A stretch of DNA of 64,000 nt. Source: Paracoccus homiensis. Its GTDB lineage: Bacteria > Pseudomonadota > Alphaproteobacteria > Rhodobacterales > Rhodobacteraceae. The notes below the pieces were generated by a model that was given only the letters and a program-made list of their open reading frames with translations, searched no databases and was not told the origin of the DNA. The stretch covers positions 248,001-312,000 of the forward strand of contig NZ_FOHO01000003.1 of NCBI RefSeq assembly GCF_900111675.1, in the 5' to 3' direction. The position numbers and the translations under genes are program-made. This document shows, piece after piece, positions 45,333 to 54,329 of this stretch; positions within the stretch are counted from its first letter, which is position 1, and each line of letters opens with the position of its first letter.

Positions 45333-45749
45333 TCAGTCGTCGTCCTCGTCGTCCCAATCGACCTCTTCCCAGGCGTCCTCGTGATCGTCGTCCTGGGGCG
45401 GGGCCTTGGCAAAGATTTCGGGGAAAGAGGCTTCGGCGCGGGCCAGATCGACGCGCAGCAACTGTTCGTAATCGGTCGGGTCCAGTTCGCCTACGGCCAG
45501 AACCTCGCGACCGATCAGCCAGGACAGGCGTCCAGCATCCAGATTGCCGCGTTCAAAGGGTTCTTCGCCGAAATGTTCGATCAGCGCGGCCAGAAACCCG
45601 GCATCGGCCTTGCGGTCGGCGGGCTTGCGGTCGCGAAAACGTTCGCGGCGCGCGATGGCGGTGGCGCCCGCCTTGCGATTTTCGCGGCGGATGGTGAACT
45701 GGAAATCGGTGCCGGGTAGGCGGCCGGGAAAGCCGCGATGCTTCAGCAT
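45333..45749 (-). CDS. Hypothetical protein with acidic C-terminal tail
   Basis: A 138-residue soluble protein. The N-terminal third is basic (FRDRKPADRKADAGFLAAL), the middle carries ALIEHFGEEPFERGNL and LSWLIGREVLAVGELDPTDYEQLL, and the last 25 residues are nearly all Asp, Glu and Trp (DDDHEDAWEEVDWDDEDDD). I know no family match. The strongly acidic tail suggests charge-based binding to a basic partner or metal. It is in the same strand as pccB and the lipoproteins, downstream of the 43-residue lipoprotein. Confidence 0.65.
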   Translation of the reverse strand: MLKHRGFPGRLPGTDFQFTIRRENRKAGATAIARRERFRDRKPADRKADAGFLAALIEHFGEEPFERGNLDAGRLSWLIGREVLAVGELDPTDYEQLLRVDLARAEASFPEIFAKAPPQDDDHEDAWEEVDWDDEDDD

Positions 45750-45784
45750 GTTGCGCCCTTTCTAAGGGGTTCGGGGCGCGGGTG

Positions 45785-45809
45785 GCGCGGGCGGGCCGTC
45801 CGCCCGCGC
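45785..45809. terminator. GC hairpin between two small genes
   Basis: A perfect 10-bp stem (45785-45794 with 45800-45809) closes on a 5-nt loop, in the 81-bp gap between the 43-residue lipoprotein (stop at 45831) and the acidic-tail gene (start at 45749). No T-run follows on either strand, so it may be a stability or weak terminator element. Confidence 0.5.
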
Positions 45810-45830
45810 ACGATGTCTGCAAGGCAGGGG

Positions 45831-45962
45831 TCAGAATTTGCCCTGATAGACCGGCTCGGTCGTGACGGGATCATTCGCCGGGACATAGACGTCAGGCTGT
45901 TGACGCTGGCAAGCGGCAAAGGCCGACAGCAGCACGAAGCCGAGAACGAGTTTCTTCGACAT
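45831..45962 (-). CDS. Very small lipoprotein (43 aa)
   Basis: A 43-residue ORF: MSKKLVLGFVLLSAFAAC then QRQQPDVYVPANDPV and TTEPVYQGKF. The hydrophobic N-terminus with Cys18 in SAFAAC is a lipobox-like signal, so the mature form would be only ~26 residues with an N-terminal lipid. It stands alone in the gap between pccB (46168) and the acidic-tail gene. The SD (gcgata-aga region, weak) and codon use look reasonable but there is no family support. A real but unproven gene. Confidence 0.6.
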   Translation of the reverse strand: MSKKLVLGFVLLSAFAACQRQQPDVYVPANDPVTTEPVYQGKF

Positions 45963-46167
45963 GTCTTATCGCTCCTGTAATGCGGGCCTGTTTCGGCCCG
46001 ACTGCTCGGTTCTGCGCCGACCGTCTTGGCGGCCGGGCACGGCAGGATGATACAGCCGGACCCCATGTCCGAACAACGCGTGTGATGCCCCCCGCGCAGA
46101 AGCCGATGGGCCTGTGGCGGTGCTGCATCATTCACGAGGTTGTGCAAATGGGGGCCGAACATCATCA

Positions 46168-47700
46168 TCACAGAGGGATATTGTCGTGCTTTTTCCAAGG
46201 GTTCGACAGTTTCTTGCCGCGCAGGCTTGCAAAGGCGCGGGCCACCCGGCGCCGGGTTGAGCGCGGTTGAATAACCTCGTCGATGAAACCTTTTTCGGCG
46301 GCGACGAACGGGTTCGCGAAACGGTCTTCGTAATCCTTGGTCCGCGCCGCGATCTTGTCCGCATCGCCCAGCTCGCTGCGATACAGGATCTCGACCGCGC
46401 CCTTGGCGCCCATCACCGCGATTTCGGCGGTGGGCCAGGCATAGTTGAAATCGCCGCGCAGATGTTTCGACGCCATGACGTCATAGGCCCCGCCATAGGC
46501 CTTGCGGGTGATCACGGTGACCTTCGGCACGGTCGCCTCGCCATAGGCGAACAGCAGCTTTGCGCCATGCTTGATGACGCCGCCATATTCCTGACCGGTG
46601 CCCGGCAGGAAGCCCGGCACGTCGACGAAGGTCAGGATCGGAATTTCGAACGCGTCGCAGAACCGGACAAAGCGCGCGGCCTTGCGGCTGCTGTCGATAT
46701 CCAGACAGCCCGCCAGAACCATCGGCTGGTTGGCGACGACCCCGACAGTGCGCCCTTCAAGGCGGATGAAGCCGGTGATGATATTGCCCGCGAAATCTTT
46801 CTGGATCTCGTAGAAGTCGCCTTCGTCCGCGACCTTCACGATCAGCTCTTTCATGTCATAGGGCTGGTTCGGGTTGTCGGGAATCAGCGTGTCCAGGCTT
46901 TCCTCGATCCGGGCGGGATCGTCGAAGAAGGGGCGCACGGGCACGGTGTCGCGGTTGTTCATCGGCAGAAAGTCGAACAGCCGGCGAATTTCTGACAGGG
47001 CTTCGATGTCATTTTCGAAGGCGCCATCTGCGACGCTGCTTTTCTTTGTATGCGTGCTGGCGCCGCCCAGCTGTTCGGCGGTCACGACCTCGTTGGTGAC
47101 GGTCTTGACCACATCGGGGCCGGTCACGAACATGTAGGACGTGTCCCTGACCATGAAGATGAAGTCCGTCATGGCGGGTGAATAGACGGCACCGCCCGCG
47201 CAGGGGCCCATGATGACGCTGATCTGCGGGATCACGCCCGACGCCATGATGTTGCGCTGAAACACGTCGGCATAGCCCGCAAGGCTGGCCACGCCTTCCT
47301 GGATGCGCGCACCGCCCGAATCGTTGATGCCGATGACGGGGGCGCCGTTCTGCATTGCCATGTCCATGATCTTGCAGATCTTCTGGGCATGGGTTTCCGA
47401 CAGCGAGCCGCCGAAGACGGTGAAGTCCTGCGAAAAGACATAGACCATGCGGCCATTGATCGTGCCCCATCCGGTCACGACGCCGTCGCCATAGGGGCGG
47501 TCGGCCTCCATCCCGAAATCGGTGCTGCGATGGGCCACAAACATGTCGAATTCCTCGAAGCTGCCTTCATCCAGCAGCAATTCGATTCGTTCGCGTGCGG
47601 TCAGCTTGCCGCGGGCGTGCTGGGCATCGATGCGCCGCTGGCCGCCGCCCAGCCGGGCTTCGTCGCGGCGATGCTCCAGCTCATTCAGAATGTCCTTCAT
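46168..47700 (-). CDS. pccB: Propionyl-CoA carboxylase carboxyltransferase subunit
   Basis: The 510-residue beta subunit moves the carboxyl group from biotin to propionyl-CoA, giving methylmalonyl-CoA. Motifs include [92 protein letters not shown] and the C-terminal [26 protein letters not shown] with [11 protein letters not shown]. The length is standard. It pairs with pccA 2 kb downstream. The small envelope genes in between are unusual. A TTTGCAAA palindrome lies 70 bp upstream of the ATG. Confidence 0.97.
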   Translation of the reverse strand: MKDILNELEHRRDEARLGGGQRRIDAQHARGKLTARERIELLLDEGSFEEFDMFVAHRSTDFGMEADRPYGDGVVTGWGTINGRMVYVFSQDFTVFGGSLSETHAQKICKIMDMAMQNGAPVIGINDSGGARIQEGVASLAGYADVFQRNIMASGVIPQISVIMGPCAGGAVYSPAMTDFIFMVRDTSYMFVTGPDVVKTVTNEVVTAEQLGGASTHTKKSSVADGAFENDIEALSEIRRLFDFLPMNNRDTVPVRPFFDDPARIEESLDTLIPDNPNQPYDMKELIVKVADEGDFYEIQKDFAGNIITGFIRLEGRTVGVVANQPMVLAGCLDIDSSRKAARFVRFCDAFEIPILTFVDVPGFLPGTGQEYGGVIKHGAKLLFAYGEATVPKVTVITRKAYGGAYDVMASKHLRGDFNYAWPTAEIAVMGAKGAVEILYRSELGDADKIAARTKDYEDRFANPFVAAEKGFIDEVIQPRSTRRRVARAFASLRGKKLSNPWKKHDNIPL

Positions 47701-47770
47701 CGCAGGCTCCCTTCCGTGGTTGGCGAACGGTAGCGCGGCTTTGGTCTGTGGAAAAGGAAAGAACGGAAAA

Positions 47771-47778
47771 TTTGCAAA
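47771..47778. promoter_or_regulatory. TTTGCAAA palindrome, candidate PccR/ScfR operator
   Basis: An 8-bp perfect palindrome TTTGCAAA lies 70 bp upstream of the pccB start, with a related TGCGAAATGCAAA at 47798-47810. PccR of R. sphaeroides, a short-chain acyl-CoA regulator of pccB, is described as binding paired TTTGCAAA sites. A second perfect copy at the right spacing is not seen here, so the match is partial. The site could also affect the divergent alr gene. Confidence 0.5.
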
Positions 47779-47873
47779 ATACCCTCGCGACGATCTGTGC
47801 GAAATGCAAATCGGCTAATCCCGGCCGCAAGCGCGGGCTTGACGCGGCGCGGGGCTTGAAGGAAATCGGGTGC

Positions 47874-48890
47874 ATGGGATTGCAGATCGATATCGGGGCC
47901 ATCGTGGCCAATTGGAAGGCGCTGGCGGCCAATGCGCCGGGCGCCCGCGCAGCCGCCGTGGTCAAGGCCGATGGCTATGGCCTAGGGGCGGATCGTGTCG
48001 CGCCCGCCCTGTATCGGGCCGGTGCGCGTGATTTCTTCGTCGCGCTGGCCAAGGAAGGGCGTGCCCTGCGGCCGCATCTGCCTGACGATGCCCGCATCAA
48101 TGTGCTGTCCGGTCATATGGAGGGGCAGGACCTGACCGGGCTGGTTCCGGTCCTGAACAGCCCCGAACAGTTCTTCCGCGACCGCGCCATGCGTCCCGGC
48201 CAGCCCTTCGCGATCCAGCTTGACAGCGGCATGAACCGTCTTGGCATGGAGGCCGCCGAATGGGCGCAGGTCCGGGCCGAGGCGCTGGCCGCGCGTCCCG
48301 ATTTCATCATGTCGCATCTGGCCTGCGCGGATGAGCCCGATCACCCCGCCAATGCCGCGCAACTGGCCGCCTTTCGCGCGATGACCGAAGGTTGCGACGT
48401 CCCGCGATCGCTGGCGGCGACCGGGGGAATCCTTCTGGGCCCGGATTACCATTTCGACATGGTGCGACCGGGCGTGGGGCTTTATGGCGGCATGCCCTTT
48501 GCCGATGCCCAGCAGGTCGTGCGGCTGTCGCTGCCGGTCATTCAGACGCGGCTGGTGCAGCCGGACGAATTTGTCGGCTATGGCGCGACCTGGACGGCGG
48601 ATGCGCCGCGCCGGATCGCCACGGTTGCCGCGGGCTATGCCGACGGCATCCTGCGGGCGCTGTCCTCCAGCGGGGCAAGCCTTTACGCCGATGGGGTGGC
48701 CTGTCCGATCGTGGGGCGTGTCTCGATGGACCTGATCACGGCGGATGTGACGGATCTGGCGGGCAGCCCGGCGCATCTGGACCTGATCTGCGCCGAACAG
48801 CCCATCGACCGCGTTGCCGACTATGCGGGCACCATCGGCTATGAGATCCTGACCGCCCTGCGCCAGCGATACCAACGGACCTATCTGTGA
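47874..48890 (+). CDS. alr: Alanine racemase
   Basis: The 338-residue PLP enzyme makes D-alanine for peptidoglycan. The PLP Lys31 lies in AAVVKADGYGLGA and the second catalytic Tyr is in VGYGATW. Other blocks are SGMNRLGM, the MSHLACAD loop, DMVRPGVGLYGG and the C-terminal beta-barrel (GGYADGILRAL). It is somewhat short for the family but complete. The ATG at 47874 follows SD-like aagga. It overlaps mlaE (GTGA), so it is coupled to the lipid transport genes. Confidence 0.92.
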   Translation: MGLQIDIGAIVANWKALAANAPGARAAAVVKADGYGLGADRVAPALYRAGARDFFVALAKEGRALRPHLPDDARINVLSGHMEGQDLTGLVPVLNSPEQFFRDRAMRPGQPFAIQLDSGMNRLGMEAAEWAQVRAEALAARPDFIMSHLACADEPDHPANAAQLAAFRAMTEGCDVPRSLAATGGILLGPDYHFDMVRPGVGLYGGMPFADAQQVVRLSLPVIQTRLVQPDEFVGYGATWTADAPRRIATVAAGYADGILRALSSSGASLYADGVACPIVGRVSMDLITADVTDLAGSPAHLDLICAEQPIDRVADYAGTIGYEILTALRQRYQRTYL

Positions 48891-49651
48891 CCCCGATCCG
48901 CGCGACCGGACGCGCTGCGCTTGGGCTTTTGCGCGGGCTTGGCGCGGTGGCGCTGTTCACCGGGCGGGGGCTGTTTCGCCTGCGCCCCTTTTATCCGCGC
49001 GCCTTTGCTGCGCAACTGATCCAGATCGGCTGGCTGTCGCTGCCGGTGGTTGCCCTGACGGCGCTGTTCACCGGTGCGGCGCTGGCGCTGCAGATCCATT
49101 CCGGCGGCGCCCGCTTTCAGGCCAGCGATGTCGTACCTGCGATCGTGGCCATCGGCATGGTGCGGGAACTGGGGCCGGTGCTGGGCGGCCTGATGGTGGC
49201 CGCGCGGGTCGCAAGCTCGATCGCGGCCGAGATCGGCACCATGCGCGTCACCGAACAGATCGACGCGCTTGTCACCCTGTCCACCGATCCGATGCGCTGG
49301 CTGGTGACGCCGCGCCTGTGGGCGGCGGTGCTGACGGTGCCGTTTCTGGTGGGGATCGGCGATATCATCGGCATCATGGGGGGATGGCTGATCGGGACCA
49401 ACTCGCTGGGGTTCAATTCGACCGCTTATCTGTCGAACAGCTGGGCCTATCTGGAAAGCTGGGACGTGGCGTCGGGCCTGATCAAAGGCGCGGTTTTCGG
49501 GCTGGTGGTCGCGGTCAGCGGCTGCTGGTTCGGGATGCGGTCTGGCCGCGGGGCCGAGGGCGTGGGCCGCGCCACCAAATCCGCGGTGGTCGCCGCGGCC
49601 GTCGGCATTCTGGCCGCGAATTTCGTGCTGACGGGGATGTTCTTCGAATGA
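48887..49651 (+). CDS. mlaE: MlaE-family ABC transporter permease
   Basis: A 254-residue inner membrane permease of the MlaE/DUF140 family, part of the machinery that moves phospholipids between the membranes for outer membrane asymmetry. It has about five membrane segments and the conserved blocks IVAIGMVRELGPVLGGLMVAARVASSIAAEIGTM and TEQIDALVTLSTDPMRWLV. The N-terminal stretch is extended relative to the E. coli protein. It starts at a GTG overlapping the alr stop and overlaps mlaF by four bases. No MCE-domain substrate-binding gene (mlaD) follows. Confidence 0.92.
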   Translation: MTPIRATGRAALGLLRGLGAVALFTGRGLFRLRPFYPRAFAAQLIQIGWLSLPVVALTALFTGAALALQIHSGGARFQASDVVPAIVAIGMVRELGPVLGGLMVAARVASSIAAEIGTMRVTEQIDALVTLSTDPMRWLVTPRLWAAVLTVPFLVGIGDIIGIMGGWLIGTNSLGFNSTAYLSNSWAYLESWDVASGLIKGAVFGLVVAVSGCWFGMRSGRGAEGVGRATKSAVVAAAVGILAANFVLTGMFFE

Positions 49652-50358
49652 TCGCTGTTCAGGGCCTGTCGAAATCCTTCGGTGACAAGACCGTGCTGGA
49701 CCGGATCGACCTGTCCGTCGCCCCTGGTGAAAGCCTGTGCGTGATCGGCCAGTCCGGCATGGGCAAATCGGTCCTGCTGAAATGCATTCTTGGCATGGTC
49801 GCGCCGGATGCCGGGCAGATCCTGTGGCAGGATCGCCCACTGGACGGTGCGCGTCGTGCCGAATTCATGCAGCAATTCGGGATGCTGTTTCAGGGCGGGG
49901 CGCTGTTTGACAGCCTGTCGGTCTGGCAGAACGTCGCCTTTCGCCTGCGTCAGCAGATGCCGGATCAGCAGGCGCGCCGTATCGCCATCGACAAGCTGGC
50001 CCGCGTGGGTCTGGCCGCCGAGACCGCAGATCTGATGCCCGCGCAGCTGTCGGGCGGGATGGCAAAGCGTGTCGCGCTGGCCCGCGCGATTGCCGCCGAT
50101 CCAAGGGTGATCTTTTTCGACGAGCCCACGACCGGGCTGGACCCGATCCGCGCGCGGCGCATCAACGACCTGATCCGCGGCATCGTGCGCAGCACCGGGG
50201 CCACCGCGATCACGATCACCCATGACATGGAATCGGTGCGCAGCATCGGGGATCGCGTGGCCCTGCTGCAACAGGGCCGGATCGCCTGGCAGGGACCGGT
50301 TTCGCGAATGGATGCCGCGCCTGAACTGGCTGAATTTCTGGGCCATGCGCCGCAATGA
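49648..50358 (+). CDS. mlaF: MlaF-family ABC transporter ATPase
   Basis: The 236-residue ATPase drives MlaE. Motifs: Walker A GQSGMGKS, Q-loop MLFQGGALFDSLSVWQNV, ABC signature LSGGMAKRVALARAIA, Walker B VIFFDEPTTGLDP and H-loop ITHDM. It is a complete ABC subunit. The overlap with mlaE (ATGA) ensures balanced production. The operon ends here with no mlaD. The next gene, phoH, begins 157 bp later. Confidence 0.94.
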   Translation: MIAVQGLSKSFGDKTVLDRIDLSVAPGESLCVIGQSGMGKSVLLKCILGMVAPDAGQILWQDRPLDGARRAEFMQQFGMLFQGGALFDSLSVWQNVAFRLRQQMPDQQARRIAIDKLARVGLAAETADLMPAQLSGGMAKRVALARAIAADPRVIFFDEPTTGLDPIRARRINDLIRGIVRSTGATAITITHDMESVRSIGDRVALLQQGRIAWQGPVSRMDAAPELAEFLGHAPQ

Positions 50359-50515
50359 CGGCGCCCCTCCTGCCGATTTCATGCGCAACATCTGGCCAAA
50401 TCCGCATCCCGGATCACAATCTGTCGCAATTCTGCCGCAGAATTGTTCACGATGGTCTTGTGCGAATCCCCGTTGATCGCCACCATTGATGATAATGCCT
50501 GAGCAGGAGAGAAAT

Positions 50516-51592
50516 TTGGGCCTCAACCCAACGCCCCCCGTTGCGACACATCCTGGCGAAACTCTGCTGGAATTCCCCGATAACCGGCTGCTGATCGATC
50601 TGTGCGGTGCCAATGACCGGCATCTTGCACGCATCGAAGAGGCACTTGGCGTGCATATCCTGCGACGCGGCAATCAACTGGCCGTGGTCGGTGGACCCGA
50701 AGCACAGGCCGAGGCCGCGCAGCTTTTGCAGGGGCTGTATGCCCGTCTGGAACAGAACCGCCCCGTCAGCCTGGCCGAGATCGAGGCCGCGCTGCGCATG
50801 GGCGTGGAGTCCGCGACCGAGACCAGCCCCAGCGAACAGTTGGAAATGTTCGCCGCCGGAAATTACGAATTGCGGACCCGCAAGAAATCCGTCGAGCCGC
50901 GTACCGACGCGCAAAAGGCCTATGTCCGCTCGCTGTTCGAACATGAACTGGCCTTCGGCATCGGTCCGGCGGGCACGGGCAAGACCTATCTGGCCGTGGC
51001 GGTGGGCGTGACCATGCTGATCAATGGTCAGGTCGACAAGATCATCCTGTCGCGTCCCGCCGTCGAGGCGGGTGAGCGTCTGGGCTTTCTTCCCGGCGAC
51101 ATGAAGGAGAAGGTCGATCCCTACATGCAGCCGCTTTACGACGCGCTGAACGACTTTCTTCCGGGAAAGCAGCTGCAGAAGCTGATGGAAGAAAAGCGGA
51201 TCGAGATCGCGCCCCTGGCCTTCATGCGCGGGCGGACGCTGGCCAGTGCCTTTGTGGTGCTGGACGAAGCTCAGAATGCCACGCAGATGCAGATGAAGAT
51301 GTTCCTGACCCGTCTGGGCGAAGGCTCGCGCATGGTGGTGACGGGCGACCGCAGCCAGATCGACCTGCCGCGTGGCATGCAGTCGGGTCTGGTCGATGCC
51401 GAGCGCATCCTTGACGGGGTCAAGGGTATCAGCTTCAGCTATTTCACGGCCAAGGATGTCGTGCGGCACCCGCTTGTGGCGCGGATCATCGACGCCTATG
51501 ACGCCGAGGATGCGGCCGCGATTGCGCGGGGCGAGGGGCCGACCCCTCAGGGGCAATATGCCCCCCGCCGGGCGATGAGGAACGATGGCTGA
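50516..51592 (+). CDS. PhoH-like ATPase
   Basis: The 358-residue protein (start TTG at 50516) is of the PhoH family of nucleotide-binding proteins, linked to RNA and ribosome metabolism. The Walker A motif is GPAGTGKT, Walker B is FVVLDEAQN, with the conserved SRPAVEAGERLGFLPGD and VTGDRSQIDLP. A SD (aggag, 50505-50509) favours the TTG start; in-frame ATGs at 50489 and 50495 lack a SD but would add 7-9 residues. It overlaps ybeY by eight bases. This phoH-ybeY-corC order is standard in proteobacteria. Confidence 0.92.
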   Translation: MGLNPTPPVATHPGETLLEFPDNRLLIDLCGANDRHLARIEEALGVHILRRGNQLAVVGGPEAQAEAAQLLQGLYARLEQNRPVSLAEIEAALRMGVESATETSPSEQLEMFAAGNYELRTRKKSVEPRTDAQKAYVRSLFEHELAFGIGPAGTGKTYLAVAVGVTMLINGQVDKIILSRPAVEAGERLGFLPGDMKEKVDPYMQPLYDALNDFLPGKQLQKLMEEKRIEIAPLAFMRGRTLASAFVVLDEAQNATQMQMKMFLTRLGEGSRMVVTGDRSQIDLPRGMQSGLVDAERILDGVKGISFSYFTAKDVVRHPLVARIIDAYDAEDAAAIARGEGPTPQGQYAPRRAMRNDG

Positions 51593-52082
51593 AGAAATCA
51601 CCGCAGATTGCGTGATCGAGGATGACCGATGGGACAGCGCCGGGTTAGAGGCGCTGTCTGAACGGGCCGTTCACGCGACGCTGACATGGCACGGGATCGG
51701 CGGCGAGGTCGTGGTGATGGGGTGCGACGATGCCCGCATCGCCGCGCTGAATGCCGATTTCCGGGGCAAGCCACGCGCGACGAATGTGCTGTCCTGGCCA
51801 TCCGTCGAACATGCGCCGCGTGAACCGGGCGCGCGGCCCGATCTGCCCGATACCGAAGAACTGGGCGACATCGCCATCGCCTATGAAACCTGCCTGGCCG
51901 AGGCCGAGGCGCAGGGCAAAAGCATTGACGACCACGTCACCCACCTGTTGATCCACGCGGTTCTGCATCTTTTGGGGTATGATCATGAAAACGATCCCGA
52001 TGCCGAAACCATGGAAGCGACCGAGCGTTCGATCCTGTCGACGCTGAATATTTCCGATCCTTATCAAGAGAAAGTCCAATGA
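51585..52082 (+). CDS. ybeY: Endoribonuclease YbeY (rRNA maturation)
   Basis: The 165-residue metal-dependent RNase matures the 3' end of 16S rRNA and assists late ribosome quality control. The zinc site HLLIHAVLHLLGYDH has the H-x3-H-x5-H pattern. Upstream blocks are LNADFRGKPRATNVLSWP and GDIAIAYETC. The start overlaps phoH. The end overlaps corC by four bases. The N-terminus is weakly conserved, as usual. Confidence 0.95.
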   Translation: MAEEITADCVIEDDRWDSAGLEALSERAVHATLTWHGIGGEVVVMGCDDARIAALNADFRGKPRATNVLSWPSVEHAPREPGARPDLPDTEELGDIAIAYETCLAEAEAQGKSIDDHVTHLLIHAVLHLLGYDHENDPDAETMEATERSILSTLNISDPYQEKVQ

Positions 52083-53029
52083 ACTCCGAGTCTCGATTAT
52101 CCGCAGAGCATCTTGACGACGCCCCGGCCTGCGAGGCCGACGGTGTCGGGGGCGAGGGGCGCGACCTGCCTGCCTCGCGCGGATTTTTCGGACGGTTCTT
52201 CGACGCCCTGACCGGGCAGGACGAAGACGAGGCCAGCCCGGACAGTGACACGCCGCAAGCCCGGCCCGCGCTGGGTCTGGCCAATCTGCGTCGCATGCGG
52301 GTCGAGGATGTGGCCATTCCCAAGGTCGAGATCATCGCCGCACCGCTGGCGATCACGCTGGACGATCTGGTCGCGCTGTTTCGTGAACACGGATTTTCGC
52401 GCATTCCGGTGTTTCGCGGAACGCTGGACAGCCCGCTTGGCCTGATCCACCTGAAGGATCTGGCACTGAAGCACGGGTTCGGGCAGGCGGGAAAATTCAC
52501 GCTGCGGCCGATGCTGCGCCCCTTGCTGTATGTGCCGCCCTCGATGCCGATCGGGGTGTTGTTGCAGCAGATGCAGCAGAAACGCTCGCATATGGCGCTG
52601 GTCATCGACGAATATGGGGGCGTCGATGGGCTGGTCACGATCGAGGATCTGATCGAACAGGTGATCGGCCAGATCGAGGACGAGCATGACGAGATCGAGG
52701 AACAGGCCTGGGTCAAGGAAAAGCCGGGCCAGTGGCTTGTTCAGGCCCGCACGCCCCTGAACGAGATCGAGGCCGAAACCGGCCTGCGCCTTGCCCGTGA
52801 CGACGAGGACGAGGAAATCGACACGTTCGGCGGCCTGATCTTCATGCTGACCGGGCGGGTTCCGCTGCGCGGCGAGGTGATCGCCCATGAATCGGGCGCC
52901 GAATTCGAGGTGGTCGATGCCGATCCGCGCCGGATCAAGCGTATTCGTCTGCGGCTGCCGGGTGTGTCGGTCACGCCGGCCCGCAAGCCGGCCGAACAGC
53001 TGGAACAGGGCCCGCCCGCGGATCAGTAA
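52079..53029 (+). CDS. CorC-like CBS protein (hemolysin family)
   Basis: A 316-residue soluble protein with an N-terminal acidic part (residues 1-60), a CBS pair (about 75-200, LFREHGFSRIPVFRGTLDSPLG and MALVIDEYGGVDGLVTIEDLIEQVIGQI) and a C-terminal CorC_HlyC domain (VQARTPLNEIEAETGLRLA). It lacks the DUF21 membrane domain that the paralogue at 25924-27252 has, as in the usual CorC of this operon. It is linked to Mg2+/Co2+ tolerance. The end overlaps the convergent hydrolase gene by seven bases. In many relatives lnt follows, but not here. Confidence 0.93.
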   Translation: MNSESRLSAEHLDDAPACEADGVGGEGRDLPASRGFFGRFFDALTGQDEDEASPDSDTPQARPALGLANLRRMRVEDVAIPKVEIIAAPLAITLDDLVALFREHGFSRIPVFRGTLDSPLGLIHLKDLALKHGFGQAGKFTLRPMLRPLLYVPPSMPIGVLLQQMQQKRSHMALVIDEYGGVDGLVTIEDLIEQVIGQIEDEHDEIEEQAWVKEKPGQWLVQARTPLNEIEAETGLRLARDDEDEEIDTFGGLIFMLTGRVPLRGEVIAHESGAEFEVVDADPRRIKRIRLRLPGVSVTPARKPAEQLEQGPPADQ

Positions 53030-53979
53030 TCGGCGGCGCTGGCGGTGTTGAACTGCGCCAGAACGGCATCGAAGAACAATTGCTGACGCGCGGGCGTTTC
53101 CACGATGACCTCGTGCCGCCCGCCGTCGATGTCCAGCAATTGCGCACCGGGCCAGGCTTGGGCACGTTGCCGGATCGCCGTGGCCGACACGATTTTCTCA
53201 TCGCTTCCCAGCGAAACCAGCATCGGTATGTCCGGTCCGGGCAGGTCGGACAGTCGCCGGCATTCGGTCAGCGCGTGGCGCAGCCAGTCATAGCTGGCGC
53301 CCCCGATGGTCAGATCGGGCCATGACACGGCCTCGCGCAGAAGGCGCGACCATTCATCGACATTGCAGGTCAGCAGATTGGTGCTGAACGCCTCGTCCAC
53401 GAAATAGGTGCCACCGGCGCCGGTGCCGGGGGTCGATCTGCCGCCAAAGCCCGCGCGGGCGGCGATGGCCGTGATCGCCATGGCCATGCGGCGCGGCATC
53501 TGACGAAGATTGATGCCCCACATCGGCGCCGAGAAGGCGGCGCTGACGACAGGCAGATCGTCGATCAGCGCGGCCAGTCCGATGCAGCCGCCCATCGAAT
53601 GGGCCAGCAGGTGCCACGGTCGTGGCAGGTCAAGTTCGCCCACTGCTACCAGCATCTCGACCACGTCGCGCTGATAGTCGCTGAATTCGCCGATATGTCC
53701 GGGGCGGGGATCGTCCTGCAACCGGTCTGACAGACCCTGTCCACGCCAGTCGATGGATATGACGTGATAGCCCGCCTGCGTCAGCCGGTGGGCGAAGGGG
53801 GAATATTTCTCGATATATTCGGTGCGGCCGGGGAACAGCAGGACGCTGCCCCGCGGCGCGTTGTCTGCGCCGCGCCAGACCGCCAGCCGCAGGCGGACCC
53901 CGTCATCCGCCCGCACCCAGAAGGCATCGGCCGGGGGCAGGGTATCGCCGGGAAGCTGGTGGAAAGGCGCGGGCTGCAT
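53023..53979 (-). CDS. Alpha/beta hydrolase (lysophospholipase-like)
   Basis: The 318-residue enzyme has the nucleophile elbow Ser in LAHSMGGCIGL, the oxyanion-side GRTEYIEKYSPFAHRL block, an Asp in the late PMLVSLGSDEKIVS region and the catalytic His in GGRHEVIVE. This pattern fits the monoacylglycerol lipase / lysophospholipase group of hydrolases. The substrate is not determined. The N-terminus has no signal peptide. It follows the SCP2-like gene by three bases on the same strand and ends seven bases inside the corC end. Confidence 0.87.
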   Translation of the reverse strand: MQPAPFHQLPGDTLPPADAFWVRADDGVRLRLAVWRGADNAPRGSVLLFPGRTEYIEKYSPFAHRLTQAGYHVISIDWRGQGLSDRLQDDPRPGHIGEFSDYQRDVVEMLVAVGELDLPRPWHLLAHSMGGCIGLAALIDDLPVVSAAFSAPMWGINLRQMPRRMAMAITAIAARAGFGGRSTPGTGAGGTYFVDEAFSTNLLTCNVDEWSRLLREAVSWPDLTIGGASYDWLRHALTECRRLSDLPGPDIPMLVSLGSDEKIVSATAIRQRAQAWPGAQLLDIDGGRHEVIVETPARQQLFFDAVLAQFNTASAADY

Positions 53980-53982
53980 GGA

Positions 53983-54267
53983 TCAGGACAGGGCCGAGCC
54001 CAGCTGCATCGCGACGCCCATGTCGCCGTCGATCTTCAGTTTGCCGGTCATGAAGGCCGCGGCGGGGGCGACGCTGCCATCCAGGATGCCTTCGAAGGTT
54101 TCGCGGCTGGCGGTCAGGGTCACATCGGCTTCTTCGTCGCCGGCATGGACGCCCGATCCGTCGATCATGATCGCGCCTTCGTCCTCGATGACGAATTTCG
54201 CCGTCGATCCGAAGCTGTCGATCTTCTTGCTCAGCTCTTCGACGGCTGCGTTCACAACTTTGCTCAT
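53983..54267 (-). CDS. SCP2 sterol-binding-like protein
   Basis: A 94-residue protein of the SCP-2 fold: an amphipathic start (MSKVVNAAVEELSKKIDSF), a central FVIEDEGAIMIDG and DVTLTASRETFEGILDGSVAPAAAFM, and the end GDMGVAMQLGSALS. Free-standing SCP2 domains bind lipids such as fatty acyl-CoA. A role as a lipid shuttle with the following hydrolase is inferred. The start at 54267 leaves a promoter region shared with the divergent TPR gene. Confidence 0.88.
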   Translation of the reverse strand: MSKVVNAAVEELSKKIDSFGSTAKFVIEDEGAIMIDGSGVHAGDEEADVTLTASRETFEGILDGSVAPAAAFMTGKLKIDGDMGVAMQLGSALS

Positions 54268-54329
54268 TTTCTCGCGTCTCCTCGCGCTTTCTCTTTCACC
54301 CGGTGGGTGGGGTGGTTTACAGATCGGGT

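Noticed and set aside
52079..53029. Duplicate of the CorC gene at 25924-27252 as a recent duplication
   Set aside because: The two share only the CBS and CorC_HlyC architecture. The first has a membrane domain and differs throughout, so they are ancient paralogues.
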